From Nitrosarchaeum sp. (lineage in GTDB: Archaea; Thermoproteota; Nitrososphaeria; Nitrososphaerales; Nitrosopumilaceae): a stretch of 64,000 bases of DNA. Shown here one piece after another: positions 18,843 to 29,127 of the stretch (the first letter of the stretch is position 1; each line of letters starts with the position of its first letter). The position numbers were made by a program, and so were the translations under genes. The stretch is taken from assembly GCA_023264875.1 (NCBI GenBank), contig JAHFUX010000003.1, positions 1 through 64,000 of the forward strand. Reading direction: 5' to 3'. Below the pieces are notes generated by a model. The model did not search any database. It was not told the DNA's origin and worked only from the letters and a program-made list of their open reading frames with translations.

Positions 18843-19786
18843 AATCTAAGGCTTCTGCACCTGGAAAGGTAATTCTTTTTGGGGAGCATTTTGTAGTTTA
18901 TGGAGTAAAAGCAATACTGTGTGCAATAAATAAACGAGTTACAGTAAGTGCCAGCAAAATACATGAAAATACAATTTCAATTAAATCAAACATAGGAGAT
19001 TTGAACATACCACCAAATAAACCAATTACCGAAATTAAATCACCATTAAAACCATTTTATTTTTTAGCAAATAAAATGATAGAAAAACATAATCAAAACA
19101 CAGGAATAGAAATACTAGTTCAATCAGAAATTCCTTTGGGAGTAGGTTTGGGTTCTTCTTCTGCTTGTTGTGTTGCAGGTGCAGCAGCTATCTCAAGATT
19201 ATTTTCTGAAACATCAAAAAAAGAAATTCTAGAGTTGGCAATTGAGGCTGAAAGAACTATTTTTCAAAATACATCAGGAGCAGATTGTACTGTGTGTACT
19301 TTTGGAGGTATCATGGAATATGATAAAAAAAATGGATTCTCAAAAATAAATTCAGAACCTAATTTTCATTTAGTAATTGCAAATTCAGAAATAGAACATT
19401 CTACAGAAGCAATAGCTACAAACGTAAAGCAATTCAAAGAAAAAAATGAGGAAAAATTTTCCAATCTATGTAAAGAAGAGTCAGAACTGATCAATAATGT
19501 CCTAGTTCTTTTGAAAAATAATGATTTATCAGGTCTGGGTAAAAATATGTTAAAAAATCAAGAATACTTGGAAACAATAGGCATATCTAATGAAAAATTA
19601 CGTTCAATGATTGAATTGGCCCAAAAATCATCACTTGGAGCAAAAATAACAGGCGCAGGTGGAGGCGGATGCATTATTGCATTAACTGATGAATCAAATT
19701 TAGAAAATGTGGTTGAACAATTTAAAAAGAAAAACTATGAGTGTTTTTCTGCAAAAATTGACTTCAAAGGATTGGATACTTTTTAA
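18839..19786 (+). CDS. mvk: Mevalonate kinase
   Basis: SAPGKVILFGEHFVVYG, PLGVGLGSSSACCVAG, ITGAGGGGCIIAL; TTG start overlapping the upstream TGA stop (TTGA). Confidence 0.93.
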   Translation: MKSKASAPGKVILFGEHFVVYGVKAILCAINKRVTVSASKIHENTISIKSNIGDLNIPPNKPITEIKSPLKPFYFLANKMIEKHNQNTGIEILVQSEIPLGVGLGSSSACCVAGAAAISRLFSETSKKEILELAIEAERTIFQNTSGADCTVCTFGGIMEYDKKNGFSKINSEPNFHLVIANSEIEHSTEAIATNVKQFKEKNEEKFSNLCKEESELINNVLVLLKNNDLSGLGKNMLKNQEYLETIGISNEKLRSMIELAQKSSLGAKITGAGGGGCIIALTDESNLENVVEQFKKKNYECFSAKIDFKGLDTF

Positions 19787-19809
19787 TGGAATGAATATTT
19801 GGTGACAGC

Positions 19810-20562
19810 ATGATTCTAATAAAATTAGGCGGTTCAATCATCACCAACAAAGAAAAGCCATTATCCCCAAGGAAAAAACTAATTGAAAATATCGTTAAAC
19901 ATTTAAAGAAAATAGATGAGTCAATCATAATTGTTCATGGTGGAGGTTCTTTTGGGCATTATTGGTCTGTAAAATATGACATGCATACAAAACCAATGAA
20001 ATACAATACACATGGAGTGTCTATTGTTAAAAATTCAATGATTGAATTAAATAAAATTATTCTAGACACATTTTTAAAAAATAAATTAAATCCATATTGT
20101 CTTCCACCCACAGATTTTATGTCAGGGGATAAACCTATTACAAATAAAATAAAAGAAATTGAAAAAATTGCAGATGCAGGACTAATTCCGATTACTTTTG
20201 GAGATGTACTTTGGCATGGTCACAAAAAAACATACATTTTATCAGGGGATAAAATTATGACACATCTTTCAAAAATTCTAAAACCAAGATTGTGTATTTT
20301 TGCGCTAAATGAAGACGGGTTATACTCTGATCTAAAATCGAAAAAATTAATTCGTGAGGTAAAAGGAGAAAAACTAACTATTTCAAAAAATAATATGGAT
20401 GTTACAGGAGGCATGACAAGGAAAGTTGAAGAAGCAACAAATATTTCAAAGATGGGGGTAGATGTGTTTTTTGTAAATGGTAACAAACCTGAAAGAATTG
20501 TGAAAGCGATTAAAAATAGGAAATTTGAAGGAACAGTGTTTAGAGGAAAGAGAAATGGGTGA
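19810..20562 (+). CDS. ipk: Isopentenyl phosphate kinase
   Basis: Amino-acid-kinase fold: ILIKLGGSIITNKEKP, VHGGGSFGHYW, DVTGGMTRKVEEA; downstream of mvk. Confidence 0.9.
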   Translation: MILIKLGGSIITNKEKPLSPRKKLIENIVKHLKKIDESIIIVHGGGSFGHYWSVKYDMHTKPMKYNTHGVSIVKNSMIELNKIILDTFLKNKLNPYCLPPTDFMSGDKPITNKIKEIEKIADAGLIPITFGDVLWHGHKKTYILSGDKIMTHLSKILKPRLCIFALNEDGLYSDLKSKKLIREVKGEKLTISKNNMDVTGGMTRKVEEATNISKMGVDVFFVNGNKPERIVKAIKNRKFEGTVFRGKRNG

Positions 20563-21196
20563 AGAATATCTTGTTTTAGTTGATAAAGACGACAATCCAA
20601 TTGGATCAGAAGAAAAAGTAAAGTGTCATTTACCAAATGGCAAACTACATCGAGCATTTACAGCGTTATTATTTGATAAAAATGGAAGATTGGTTCTAAC
20701 CAGAAGAGCTAAAGAAAAAATGCTGTGGCCAGGAGATTGGGATGGAACCGTAGCTAGCCACCCAAGAAAGCCTGAAACATATATCTCATCAGCAGAAAGA
20801 AGAATGCCAGAAGAATTAGGCATCACATGTAAGTTAGATTATTTGTTCAAATTTGAGTATCATGTCCCATACAAAGACATAGGCTCAGAAAACGAAATTT
20901 GTGGTACCCTTATTGGAATAGTAAATGATTCAATTCAATTTAAGGTAGTTGAAGATGAGATAGATAAAATCAAATGGATTTCAGCTAAGGAATTACTTTC
21001 TGAATTAAAAAACAACCCAAAAGTATATTGTCCTTGGATGCTAATTGCATTAGAATTATTAGATAAATCAGAAAAATTAATGTTAAAAAAATATGAAGAT
21101 ATTTTATCATTATGGATTAATTCCGAATTGCAAAAAGAATTACAAAAAGCAATTAGAGAACAGATTCCAGATAATAAATGGAGATTAGTAAAATGA
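20555..21196 (+). CDS. idi: Isopentenyl-diphosphate delta-isomerase, type I (Nudix fold)
   Basis: LVDKDDNPIGSEEKVKCH, KLHRAFTALLFD, WPGDWDGTVASHP, NEICGTLIG; internal start in the 20525 ORF. Confidence 0.9.
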   Translation: MGEEYLVLVDKDDNPIGSEEKVKCHLPNGKLHRAFTALLFDKNGRLVLTRRAKEKMLWPGDWDGTVASHPRKPETYISSAERRMPEELGITCKLDYLFKFEYHVPYKDIGSENEICGTLIGIVNDSIQFKVVEDEIDKIKWISAKELLSELKNNPKVYCPWMLIALELLDKSEKLMLKKYEDILSLWINSELQKELQKAIREQIPDNKWRLVK

Positions 21197-22173
21197 AAAA
21201 AACAAAAACAATTGAAAAAAATGCAAGAATTGTCAATGAATATCTAAATTCCAAACTAAAAGGAAATCCCAAAATGCTTTATGATGCTGCAGCACATTTG
21301 ATTATTCATGGTGGAAAAAGACTCAGACCACATATGGTGATCAAGAGTTGTCAAATTTTGGGAGGAAATACAGTAATTGCAATACCAGCTGCCAGTGCAG
21401 TAGAAATGATACACAATTTTACTTTAGTTCATGATGACATTATGGATAATGATGAGATGCGTCATGGAGTGCCTACTGTTCATAAAAAATTTGGAATGCC
21501 TATTGCAATACTAGCTGGGGATGTATTATTTTCAAAGGCATATCAAATAATTTCAGATTCAAAATTATCTAAAGATGCAACAGTTCAATTAGTTTCCAGA
21601 TTAGCAAAAGCATGTGTAGATGTATGTGAAGGACAATTATTAGATGTAAAAATGGCAGAGGAGAAAAGAATTCCATCACAAAAAGAATACATTACAATGA
21701 TTGGAAAAAAAACTGCTGCGCTATTTGATGTATCATGTTCAATGGGAGCGATTTGTGCAACAGGTAATCAAAAAGATATTTCAAATTTATCAAATTTTGG
21801 AAGAAATTTGGGAATTGCGTTCCAAATTACAGATGATCTTATTGGAGTTATGGGGGATCCAAAAATTACAAAAAAACCTGTTGGAAATGATCTAAGAGAA
21901 GGAAAGAAATCACTTCCAATTCTCATGGCAATAGAATTAGCCAAGGGAAAAGATAAAAAAGTAATTCTCAAGGCATTTGGCAATCCAAAAGCAACTAAAA
22001 ATGACCTCAAAAATGCAGTAGACGTAATTCGCTCGCTTGGGATAGAGGTGAATGTAAGGACACAGGCTCTAGAATATGCAGAAATGGCAAAAAAAGCACT
22101 TTCAAAATATTCAGGTTCTGCTAAAACAGAATTAATAGATCTCTTAGATTTTGTAGTAAAAAGGAGTCTATAA
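21193..22173 (+). CDS. Polyprenyl (geranylgeranyl) diphosphate synthase
   Basis: HGGKRLRPHMV, LVHDDIMDNDEMRHG, QITDDLIGVMGD; start could be 21178 or 21193. Confidence 0.9.
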   Translation: MKKTKTIEKNARIVNEYLNSKLKGNPKMLYDAAAHLIIHGGKRLRPHMVIKSCQILGGNTVIAIPAASAVEMIHNFTLVHDDIMDNDEMRHGVPTVHKKFGMPIAILAGDVLFSKAYQIISDSKLSKDATVQLVSRLAKACVDVCEGQLLDVKMAEEKRIPSQKEYITMIGKKTAALFDVSCSMGAICATGNQKDISNLSNFGRNLGIAFQITDDLIGVMGDPKITKKPVGNDLREGKKSLPILMAIELAKGKDKKVILKAFGNPKATKNDLKNAVDVIRSLGIEVNVRTQALEYAEMAKKALSKYSGSAKTELIDLLDFVVKRSL

Positions 22174-22174
22174 T

Positions 22175-23884
22175 TTGGATGAAGAAATAAAAAAAGAAAT
22201 TCGAAAAATAGCACTGCAAAATGCATTTGAACATGAGGGAAAAACTCAGGATAAAATCGTATTAGCAAAAATTCTTGGAACAAAACCAGAATTCAGATCT
22301 AAGGTAAAAGAAATTGTTGGGGATATTGCAGAGATTGTTTATGCAGTTAATCAAATATCATTTGAGGAACAAATAAAAGAAATAGAAGAAAACTTTCCAG
22401 AAATTTTAATTCCAAAAGAAAAAATTGAGGAAAGAGAAGGATTACCTCCATTAAAAAATGCAGAACAAGGAAAAGTCATAACGAGATTCCCACCAGAACC
22501 TAATGGATATCCACACATAGGACATGCTAAAGCAGCTATCATTAATGCAGAATATGCAAAGATGTACGGTGGTAAATTCATCTTGAGAATGGATGATACA
22601 AATCCTGAAGCTGAAAGAATGGAATACCATGCTGCAATTAAAGTTGGATTAGATTGGCTAGGAATCAAATTTGATATCATAAAAAATACTTCAGATGATA
22701 TGGAGTTATTTTATAAAAAAGGAATTGAGTTGATCAATTCTGGAAAAGCTTACGTCTGTACTTGTAAGAGAGATGACATAAGCAACAATAGGAAGGAAAG
22801 AAAAGCATGCAAATGTAGCAGAGAAGACATTAAACAAAATATTCAGGGTTGGGAGAAAATGTTTGACAAGTTTAAACCTGGAGATGCAATCGTGAGATTT
22901 CGCGGGGATATGAAAGCAGATAATGCAGTAATGCGAGATCCAGTATTATTTAGAATAATTGATGAGAAACACTACACATTAGGAAACAAATATCGGGTTT
23001 GGCCAAGTTATGATTTTGCCGTAGCAATTGAAGATAGTAATGATGGAGTTACTCATGCATTTCGTTCTAAGGAATTTGAATTAAGAAAAGAGCTAATTGA
23101 TGCTATTTTAGATGCATTGAATATGCGAAAACCATATCAGGATTTCTTTTCTAGGCTCGAATTCAAAGGAATGCCCATTTCTAAAAGAATCCTCAAACCA
23201 TTGATAGAAGAAGGAAAAGTATCATGGTATGATGATCCAAGATTACCCACTTTAGAATCACTCAGAAGAAGAGGTATTAAACCAGAAGCAATAAAAAAAT
23301 TCATCTTATCTTTAGGATTAACTAAAGCAAATACTCTAGCACCATTTGATGCACTTGAATCATTCAATAGAAAATTTGTTGACGCAGATAGTATTAGATT
23401 ATTTATGGTGAACAAACCAAAAAAACTTACAATTAAAAAATTACCATTTTCATTTGTAGAAATTCCAAATCATCCAATAAGAGATATGGGGAAAAGAAAA
23501 ATCAATTTAGATGAAAATTTCTATATTTCAGGAGAAGATACAGAAAATATCAAAGAAGGCACTAAGATCAGACTATTAGGATTAGGAAATGTCATAATAT
23601 CAAATATCAATGGAGAATTAGAGGGTGAATTCATAAAAGATGGAAACATTACAGACATACAAAAAATTCAATGGGTATCACAAAAAAATGCCCACACAAT
23701 CAAAATTCTCATTCCAAAACAATTGTTTATTGATGATAAATTTAATGAAAATAGTTTAGAAGAATTAGAGGTTTATACAGAACCACATTACTTACAATTA
23801 AAAGATGGCGATGAAATTCAATTTGTCAGATTTGGGTATTGTAGAAAAGATTCACAGAATCAAGCAATTTTTACACACAAGTGA
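22175..23884 (+). CDS. gltX: Glutamyl-tRNA synthetase
   Basis: TRFPPEPNGYPHIGHAKAAIINAEYA class I signature; C-terminal anticodon-binding region; TTG start. Confidence 0.95.
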   Translation: MDEEIKKEIRKIALQNAFEHEGKTQDKIVLAKILGTKPEFRSKVKEIVGDIAEIVYAVNQISFEEQIKEIEENFPEILIPKEKIEEREGLPPLKNAEQGKVITRFPPEPNGYPHIGHAKAAIINAEYAKMYGGKFILRMDDTNPEAERMEYHAAIKVGLDWLGIKFDIIKNTSDDMELFYKKGIELINSGKAYVCTCKRDDISNNRKERKACKCSREDIKQNIQGWEKMFDKFKPGDAIVRFRGDMKADNAVMRDPVLFRIIDEKHYTLGNKYRVWPSYDFAVAIEDSNDGVTHAFRSKEFELRKELIDAILDALNMRKPYQDFFSRLEFKGMPISKRILKPLIEEGKVSWYDDPRLPTLESLRRRGIKPEAIKKFILSLGLTKANTLAPFDALESFNRKFVDADSIRLFMVNKPKKLTIKKLPFSFVEIPNHPIRDMGKRKINLDENFYISGEDTENIKEGTKIRLLGLGNVIISNINGELEGEFIKDGNITDIQKIQWVSQKNAHTIKILIPKQLFIDDKFNENSLEELEVYTEPHYLQLKDGDEIQFVRFGYCRKDSQNQAIFTHK

Positions 23885-24765
23885 GTGAGAAAATTATGAA
23901 GATAGCGCGACTATTCCATGAAAATAGTGAGACATATGGTTTTGTGAAAGGAGATAAAGTTGCAACAAAAGATGAAATAACTTATCAGACAGGAGTTCCA
24001 ATTCCACAAAGCATCAAAGATTTTCTTTTTGATGGATGGTATGATGAAATCAAAGAACAGTTGAATGCTTTGCCATATGAAGAAAATATTTCAAAATTTA
24101 AATTACTAAGTCCAATTCCAAATCCGAATAAGATCATCTGTTTAGCTTATAATTATGTAGATCATGCAAAAGAACAAAATCTGTTACCACCAGAGGAGCC
24201 AGCTATAATTCTAAAGCCAAGAACTACCCTAACAGGTACAGAATCAGACATAGTTTGTCCTGATTTTGTCATTCAGTTGGATTATGAAGTAGAATTAGCC
24301 TTGATAATAGGTAAAAATTGCAAAAATATCAACGAAGAGCAAGCAAAAGAGGCAATATTTGGATACATGATTCTAAATGATGTTTCAGCAAGAGACATTC
24401 AATTCAAAGATAAACAGTTCACTAGAGGAAAAAGTTTTGATACATTTGCACCATCTGGGCCATGGATAACAACATCAGATGAAATCAAAGATCCACAGAA
24501 CTTAAAACTGACAACTAAAATCAATGGAGAGATACGACAAAATTCATCCACAAATAATATGTTTATAAAAATACCAGAAATAGTATCCAAATTAAGCAAA
24601 GTGATGACTCTTGAAAAAGGAGATATCATTTCAACTGGAACTCCTGCAGGAGTAATGTTAAACAAACCAAACGCAGTGTTTCTTAAAAATGGAGATAAAA
24701 TAGAAATGGAAATTGAAAAATTAGGAATTTTAAAAAATACGATAAGATTTGTGAATGAGAATTAG
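23881..24765 (+). CDS. Fumarylacetoacetate hydrolase family protein
   Basis: ICLAYNYVDHAKE, DYEVELALIIGKNCKN, FTRGKSFDTFAPSGPW, STGTPAGV. Confidence 0.92.
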   Translation: MSEKIMKIARLFHENSETYGFVKGDKVATKDEITYQTGVPIPQSIKDFLFDGWYDEIKEQLNALPYEENISKFKLLSPIPNPNKIICLAYNYVDHAKEQNLLPPEEPAIILKPRTTLTGTESDIVCPDFVIQLDYEVELALIIGKNCKNINEEQAKEAIFGYMILNDVSARDIQFKDKQFTRGKSFDTFAPSGPWITTSDEIKDPQNLKLTTKINGEIRQNSSTNNMFIKIPEIVSKLSKVMTLEKGDIISTGTPAGVMLNKPNAVFLKNGDKIEMEIEKLGILKNTIRFVNEN

Positions 24766-25544
24766 CGCAGAAATTTTTGCATTAAGGTAAATGTGATTTT
24801 ATGCTCTAGAGTATGTAAAAAAGGTAATTTCTCTTTAGTCAAGATTTGTATTTTTTTATAATTGTTTTCTGCACTGTAATTTTGTATGTATGAAACAAGA
24901 TCCAAAGTGTTATTTTGAGAACCTGAAAATAAGGTTACAATCAGAGTTTTATCAAAATGTTCTGAATCAGTTATAATTGCAGTTGAAACATCATCAAACT
25001 TGCCTGAAAAAATTATTTTGTTTTGTACTGATAGTGAAAGTAAAGTTTCTTCATCTAAAACTAACCATCTCCACGATTTTACATAATGAGTTGCCGTAGA
25101 ATTTAAAACATTACCAAATTGTATTTTATGACTATTATTAATCTGGGGAGAAAGAGAATAAAAATTCCAAGTTTGAAATATATGATAATTGAGACTTTTT
25201 GCCATTGAAAGAGAGGGTAAATTTTCAGTATCAATAAGCATGAATGAAGATAGTATCTGTTTTTCTTGAGCAAGTAATTCTATATGTCTAACTAGATCTG
25301 AAGCAAAACCTTGTCTACGAAAATTTGAGTTAATTCTGATTCCTTCAATCCATACTTGATTTTTAGAGAAAAATGCATGACATACACCTACAGGATATTG
25401 TTTTTCAATAACTAGTAAATTACCTTCAGATAACCAATAATCCCAAACATTTTGAATATAATCACCCCATGAAAAAGTATCTTTACAAAAACTCAATACA
25501 GAAAATTTATCTGAATTGATTGCGTCTCTTACTATTGTCTCCAT
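24762..25544 (-). CDS. GNAT-family N-acetyltransferase
   Basis: INSNFRRQGFASDLVRHIELLAQ acetyl-CoA loop. Confidence 0.7.
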   Translation of the reverse strand: METIVRDAINSDKFSVLSFCKDTFSWGDYIQNVWDYWLSEGNLLVIEKQYPVGVCHAFFSKNQVWIEGIRINSNFRRQGFASDLVRHIELLAQEKQILSSFMLIDTENLPSLSMAKSLNYHIFQTWNFYSLSPQINNSHKIQFGNVLNSTATHYVKSWRWLVLDEETLLSLSVQNKIIFSGKFDDVSTAIITDSEHFDKTLIVTLFSGSQNNTLDLVSYIQNYSAENNYKKIQILTKEKLPFLHTLEHKITFTLMQKFLR

Positions 25545-25583
25545 ATACGAAAAAATATTAAGAATGACAGACTAAAAACCATA

Positions 25584-25892
25584 ATGGGTAAAATAATAGC
25601 TGGAAAAACTACAGATATTACTCCTGGAAAAATGATCAAGGTTTCTGTGGACGGTAAAGAGATAATGGTTGCAAATATTGATGGTAATTATTGTGCCATG
25701 GATGATTCTTGTACTCATTCAGGTGCAAGTCTTTCAGAAGGAAAATTAGATGGATGTACAGTAATATGCGGATGGCATAAAGCTGAATTTGATTGTAAAA
25801 CTGGTAAATTAGTTAAATTTCCTGCTAAAATCAGAGATTTAGCATCATACAATGTTTCTATAGAATCAGACAACGTATTTGTAGAGATGTAA
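25584..25892 (+). CDS. Rieske-type [2Fe-2S] ferredoxin
   Basis: CTHSGASL...CGWHKAEFDCKTGK (CxH / CxxH). Confidence 0.88.
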   Translation: MGKIIAGKTTDITPGKMIKVSVDGKEIMVANIDGNYCAMDDSCTHSGASLSEGKLDGCTVICGWHKAEFDCKTGKLVKFPAKIRDLASYNVSIESDNVFVEM

Positions 25893-25928
25893 CTATATAC
25901 TTCAAATTTTCAAGAAATGGTGTAAAAA

Positions 25929-26198
25929 ATGATTGATGATAAACAAAACAAAGAAGCAATGAAAGAAGCAATAGAAACACTAAATCAAATTGCTACAAAC
26001 CATTCAACACCCAAGACAATTAAAAAATCTATTACTGACCTGATAGTAGATTTGAATAATGAGGAATATTCACTATCAGTCAGAGCTAACAATACAATTA
26101 GTTTGTTAGATGATGTAACACAAGATCCCAATATGCCTTCATATGTAAGAACACAATTATGGCAAGCAGTCTCAAAGCTTGAAAGCATAAGAGAATAA
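25929..26198 (+). CDS. UPF0147 family protein
   Basis: Small helical: TPKTIKKSITDLIVDLNNEEYSLSVRANNTISLLDDVTQDPNMPSYVRTQLWQAVSKLE. Confidence 0.8.
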   Translation: MIDDKQNKEAMKEAIETLNQIATNHSTPKTIKKSITDLIVDLNNEEYSLSVRANNTISLLDDVTQDPNMPSYVRTQLWQAVSKLESIRE

Positions 26199-26223
26199 AT
26201 CCTATACTATTTTAATCATAATA

Positions 26224-26982
26224 TTGAAAATAGAAGAATATCTAAAATCACTACCAGAAAATATAGTTAGTGGAGAAGATGTCCAGTTACCAGATAAGGC
26301 ATTTAGAGAAATTTTTAATTTTGTAAATTTAGGAAAAAATGATATTTTTTATCATCTTGGATGTGGGAATGGAAGAGGAATTATGTTATCCTTGAAAGAG
26401 TATAATGTAAAAAAGGCTGTAGGTATTGACAATAACCCAGATAAAATCAAACAAGCAAAAGATATTCTAAATCAAGATAATCTTTCAGGAGAGTTAATTT
26501 GTGAGAATATACGAAATGCAGATATTTCGGATGCCACTGTGATTTTGTTTTGGTTTACTAATGAAGAAATTATCAATCACATGATGAATAAATTCAAAGA
26601 TCTAAAACAGAGTACAAAAATAATCACGATTTGGGGACCCTTGCCAGATTGCCTTCCTGAAAAAGTAGAATTTCCCTATATAATTAACCAAATTCCTTTC
26701 AAGAAAGCAAATAGTTTGCAAGAACAATTATTAGAAATTTTTGGAGTCAAATGTATTAGTTTTGTTACTGCGTGGGAATTTGCAGAGAGATATACAAAAG
26801 CAATTAGTACACCTGAGATTGGAAATGACAGATTTTTGACAATAATTCAAACTTTAGTAATTTGGATTAATGCAATGAATTTAGGAGTTGCATGTGGAGA
26901 TAAAATCCCAGATTCCATTCAAACATACATAGACATTATGAAAACACATTTTGATATTGATTTTGAACATCTTTTAAAATAA
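26224..26982 (+). CDS. SAM-dependent methyltransferase (class I, DOT1-like fold tentative)
   Basis: DIFYHLGCGNGRGIMLSLKEYNVKKAVGIDNNPDKIKQAK; TTG start. Confidence 0.7.
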   Translation: MKIEEYLKSLPENIVSGEDVQLPDKAFREIFNFVNLGKNDIFYHLGCGNGRGIMLSLKEYNVKKAVGIDNNPDKIKQAKDILNQDNLSGELICENIRNADISDATVILFWFTNEEIINHMMNKFKDLKQSTKIITIWGPLPDCLPEKVEFPYIINQIPFKKANSLQEQLLEIFGVKCISFVTAWEFAERYTKAISTPEIGNDRFLTIIQTLVIWINAMNLGVACGDKIPDSIQTYIDIMKTHFDIDFEHLLK

Positions 26983-27022
26983 TTGGTGCAACCCTTTTAT
27001 TTTGTGATAATTACATACAATC

Positions 27023-27370
27023 ATGATAGATAAAATAAACATCAATGTATCAGCTGTAGATTATGATAAAACAAGTAAAGCAATAACGCAGCAACTTTAT
27101 CTTTTAGAGGAGATGGTTCATAGTCAAGAAAGCTTTGTTATGACAGATTCAGAATTTGCATTTGGGTGGCATTTTTTTGTTGTAAGTGTTAACAGAGCAT
27201 TAGTGGAAAAACTTGTTGATCAGATGGGATCAGATTTTGATAGACTAAAAGGAAAAGGCATTGAGAAAAAATTTCTCACATGGCTTACAAATAGTTTAGA
27301 AGGTAAAACGCCCCGATTCAAATTAGCTATTAAAGAAGAAATGGAATCAAGCAAGTACGGTATTTTTTAA
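27023..27370 (+). CDS. Hypothetical conserved-type protein
   Basis: 115 aa ORF, no recognised motif. Confidence 0.6.
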   Translation: MIDKININVSAVDYDKTSKAITQQLYLLEEMVHSQESFVMTDSEFAFGWHFFVVSVNRALVEKLVDQMGSDFDRLKGKGIEKKFLTWLTNSLEGKTPRFKLAIKEEMESSKYGIF

Positions 27371-27377
27371 GAATTAA

Positions 27378-27450
27378 GGCCCTCGAGGGTAATCGAAACC
27401 CTGTCCGGGGATCCACAGTCCCCTATACTAGCCACTGTACTACGAGGGCC
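27378..27450 (-). tRNA. tRNA-His(GTG) with encoded G-1 opposite C73
   Basis: Cloverleaf, anticodon loop CTGTGGA, T-loop TTCGATT, G-1/C73 typical of tRNA-His. Confidence 0.92.
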
Positions 27451-27532
27451 ACAAGAATAAAAAATTGGGTATCCTGTAATAATCTTTGATTTTAATATGA
27501 TGAAAATTAGCCTGTAGATTTATTATTAACCA

Positions 27533-27628
27533 ATGAAAATTCTAGTTATGAGATTTTGGTGGGTAGCTATGGCAATAACAATTGGACTCACATGGGTTGG
27601 CGTTAACTACTTACTACCGTGGAAATAA
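27533..27628 (+). CDS. Possible 31-aa single-TM small protein
   Basis: ATG...TAA: MKILVMRFWWVAMAITIGLTWVGVNYLLPWK in an intergenic gap. Confidence 0.4.
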   Translation: MKILVMRFWWVAMAITIGLTWVGVNYLLPWK

Positions 27629-27729
27629 TTTAAAATTCAAGATGTCAAATTATTGATTCTAATGAATTGTTAGAATTTTTATCAAAATAACGATCGCTTT
27701 AAATTTGTTGTAACAAGTTACCATTCAAC

Positions 27730-28755
27730 TTGAAGAAAGGATTTATCGTCAATAGACTGCATGTTGGGAAAAAAAACCCAGGAATAGTGGTGGAAAGAAA
27801 GATAGAAACAGTTCAAGGTAAGAAATTTTTATGGACAGATTTACAAAGTCCAGATAGAAGTGATGTTGAAAAATTAGCTGAGAAATATAGTTTCAACACA
27901 TTAAATATTGAAGACTGTATGACTAAATTTGAGCTTCCAAAATTAGATAGTTATGACGATCATTTCTTTGTAATATTACATTTTCCACCACTCTTACAAC
28001 AACCTGGAAGTTCAAGAAATAGTCAGCTTTCCATATTCATAGGAAAGGATTTTCTAGTAACTGTTCATCAAGGAGATTTAAAACCATTAGTAGATTTAGT
28101 GAATATTTGTAAAAATGATTTGGATCAACATAGAAAAGAAAGATTACTAGAAAAATCATCAGGATATCTACTTCACGAAATAATAGATATTTTAGTAGAT
28201 GATCTATTACATATATCAAGAAAAGTAATTGCTAATTTAGATGACCTTGAGGATGAAGTATTTGATGAAACAAAATCAGTTGCAAAAAGTATTGCCTTAC
28301 TTAGAAGAGAAATCAACATAATGAGAAGAATAGCAAACCCATTAAAAAAATTCGTATTAGAAATTGCTAAAAATATCAAGAGATTTTCAGATGAGGAAGA
28401 TCTTTCATTATATTTTGATGATGTAATTGATCATATTGACAAAGTGATTGAAACTCTAGAAGAATCCAGAGAAACTATGGAGATTTACAAAGATACAGAT
28501 TTCATGCTCAGTACTGAAAAAACAAACAAAATACTTGCGGCATTAACAATAGTTTTTACACTTTCAATTCCCGGAACAGCTATTGCAACATTTTATGGAA
28601 TGAACGTAAATTTACCTGGCGGGATTATGGATATTAATAATATTCCAACGCTTTTAGGACCATATACAGTATTCATAGTAATAATTCTAGCAGCATTAAT
28701 ACCAACAGCATTAATGTTTGTTTATTTTAAAAAACTTGGTTGGATTAATTATTAA
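27730..28755 (+). CDS. corA: CorA-family Mg2+/divalent cation transporter
   Basis: C-terminal two-TM region with YGMNV...P motif after a long helical domain; TTG start. Confidence 0.9.
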   Translation: MKKGFIVNRLHVGKKNPGIVVERKIETVQGKKFLWTDLQSPDRSDVEKLAEKYSFNTLNIEDCMTKFELPKLDSYDDHFFVILHFPPLLQQPGSSRNSQLSIFIGKDFLVTVHQGDLKPLVDLVNICKNDLDQHRKERLLEKSSGYLLHEIIDILVDDLLHISRKVIANLDDLEDEVFDETKSVAKSIALLRREINIMRRIANPLKKFVLEIAKNIKRFSDEEDLSLYFDDVIDHIDKVIETLEESRETMEIYKDTDFMLSTEKTNKILAALTIVFTLSIPGTAIATFYGMNVNLPGGIMDINNIPTLLGPYTVFIVIILAALIPTALMFVYFKKLGWINY

Positions 28756-29127
28756 AAAATAATTTAATCCAATGATTTTTCATGCAGATTAATTTTTACT
28801 TTAGTTAAATCTAGTTTTAAAATATCACGTATTACAATGAACTGAATTTTTTTCACATTATTACAAATATTAAAATAAGTATTGATTGCAAAATTCTTCT
28901 TGAACATAGAAGATAAAAAAGGATCTTCGAGTTAATTTCTTAATTCAATGTAGAATACATAAAATTACATCAAAAGCAGTATTTTTGTCATGTATTGAAA
29001 CTGAAATTCATAAGAAAACAGATTTTTTGAAGTGTAAATTGATATGAATTGAATGATACTGCTTTACCATTTTTTTGTTGTTCTGGATAATGAGCTTAAA
29101 TAAATACAAGATACAATAACCACAATT

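Noticed and set aside
21793-21900. Altered second Asp-rich motif (DDLIG) in the first polyprenyl synthase as a new function
   Set aside because: DDxxG-type second motifs occur in ordinary archaeal GGPP synthases, so not diagnostic.
21768-22283. 171-aa minus ORF spanning the GGPPS/gltX junction
   Set aside because: Antisense shadow ORF caused by low stop density in AT-rich genes.
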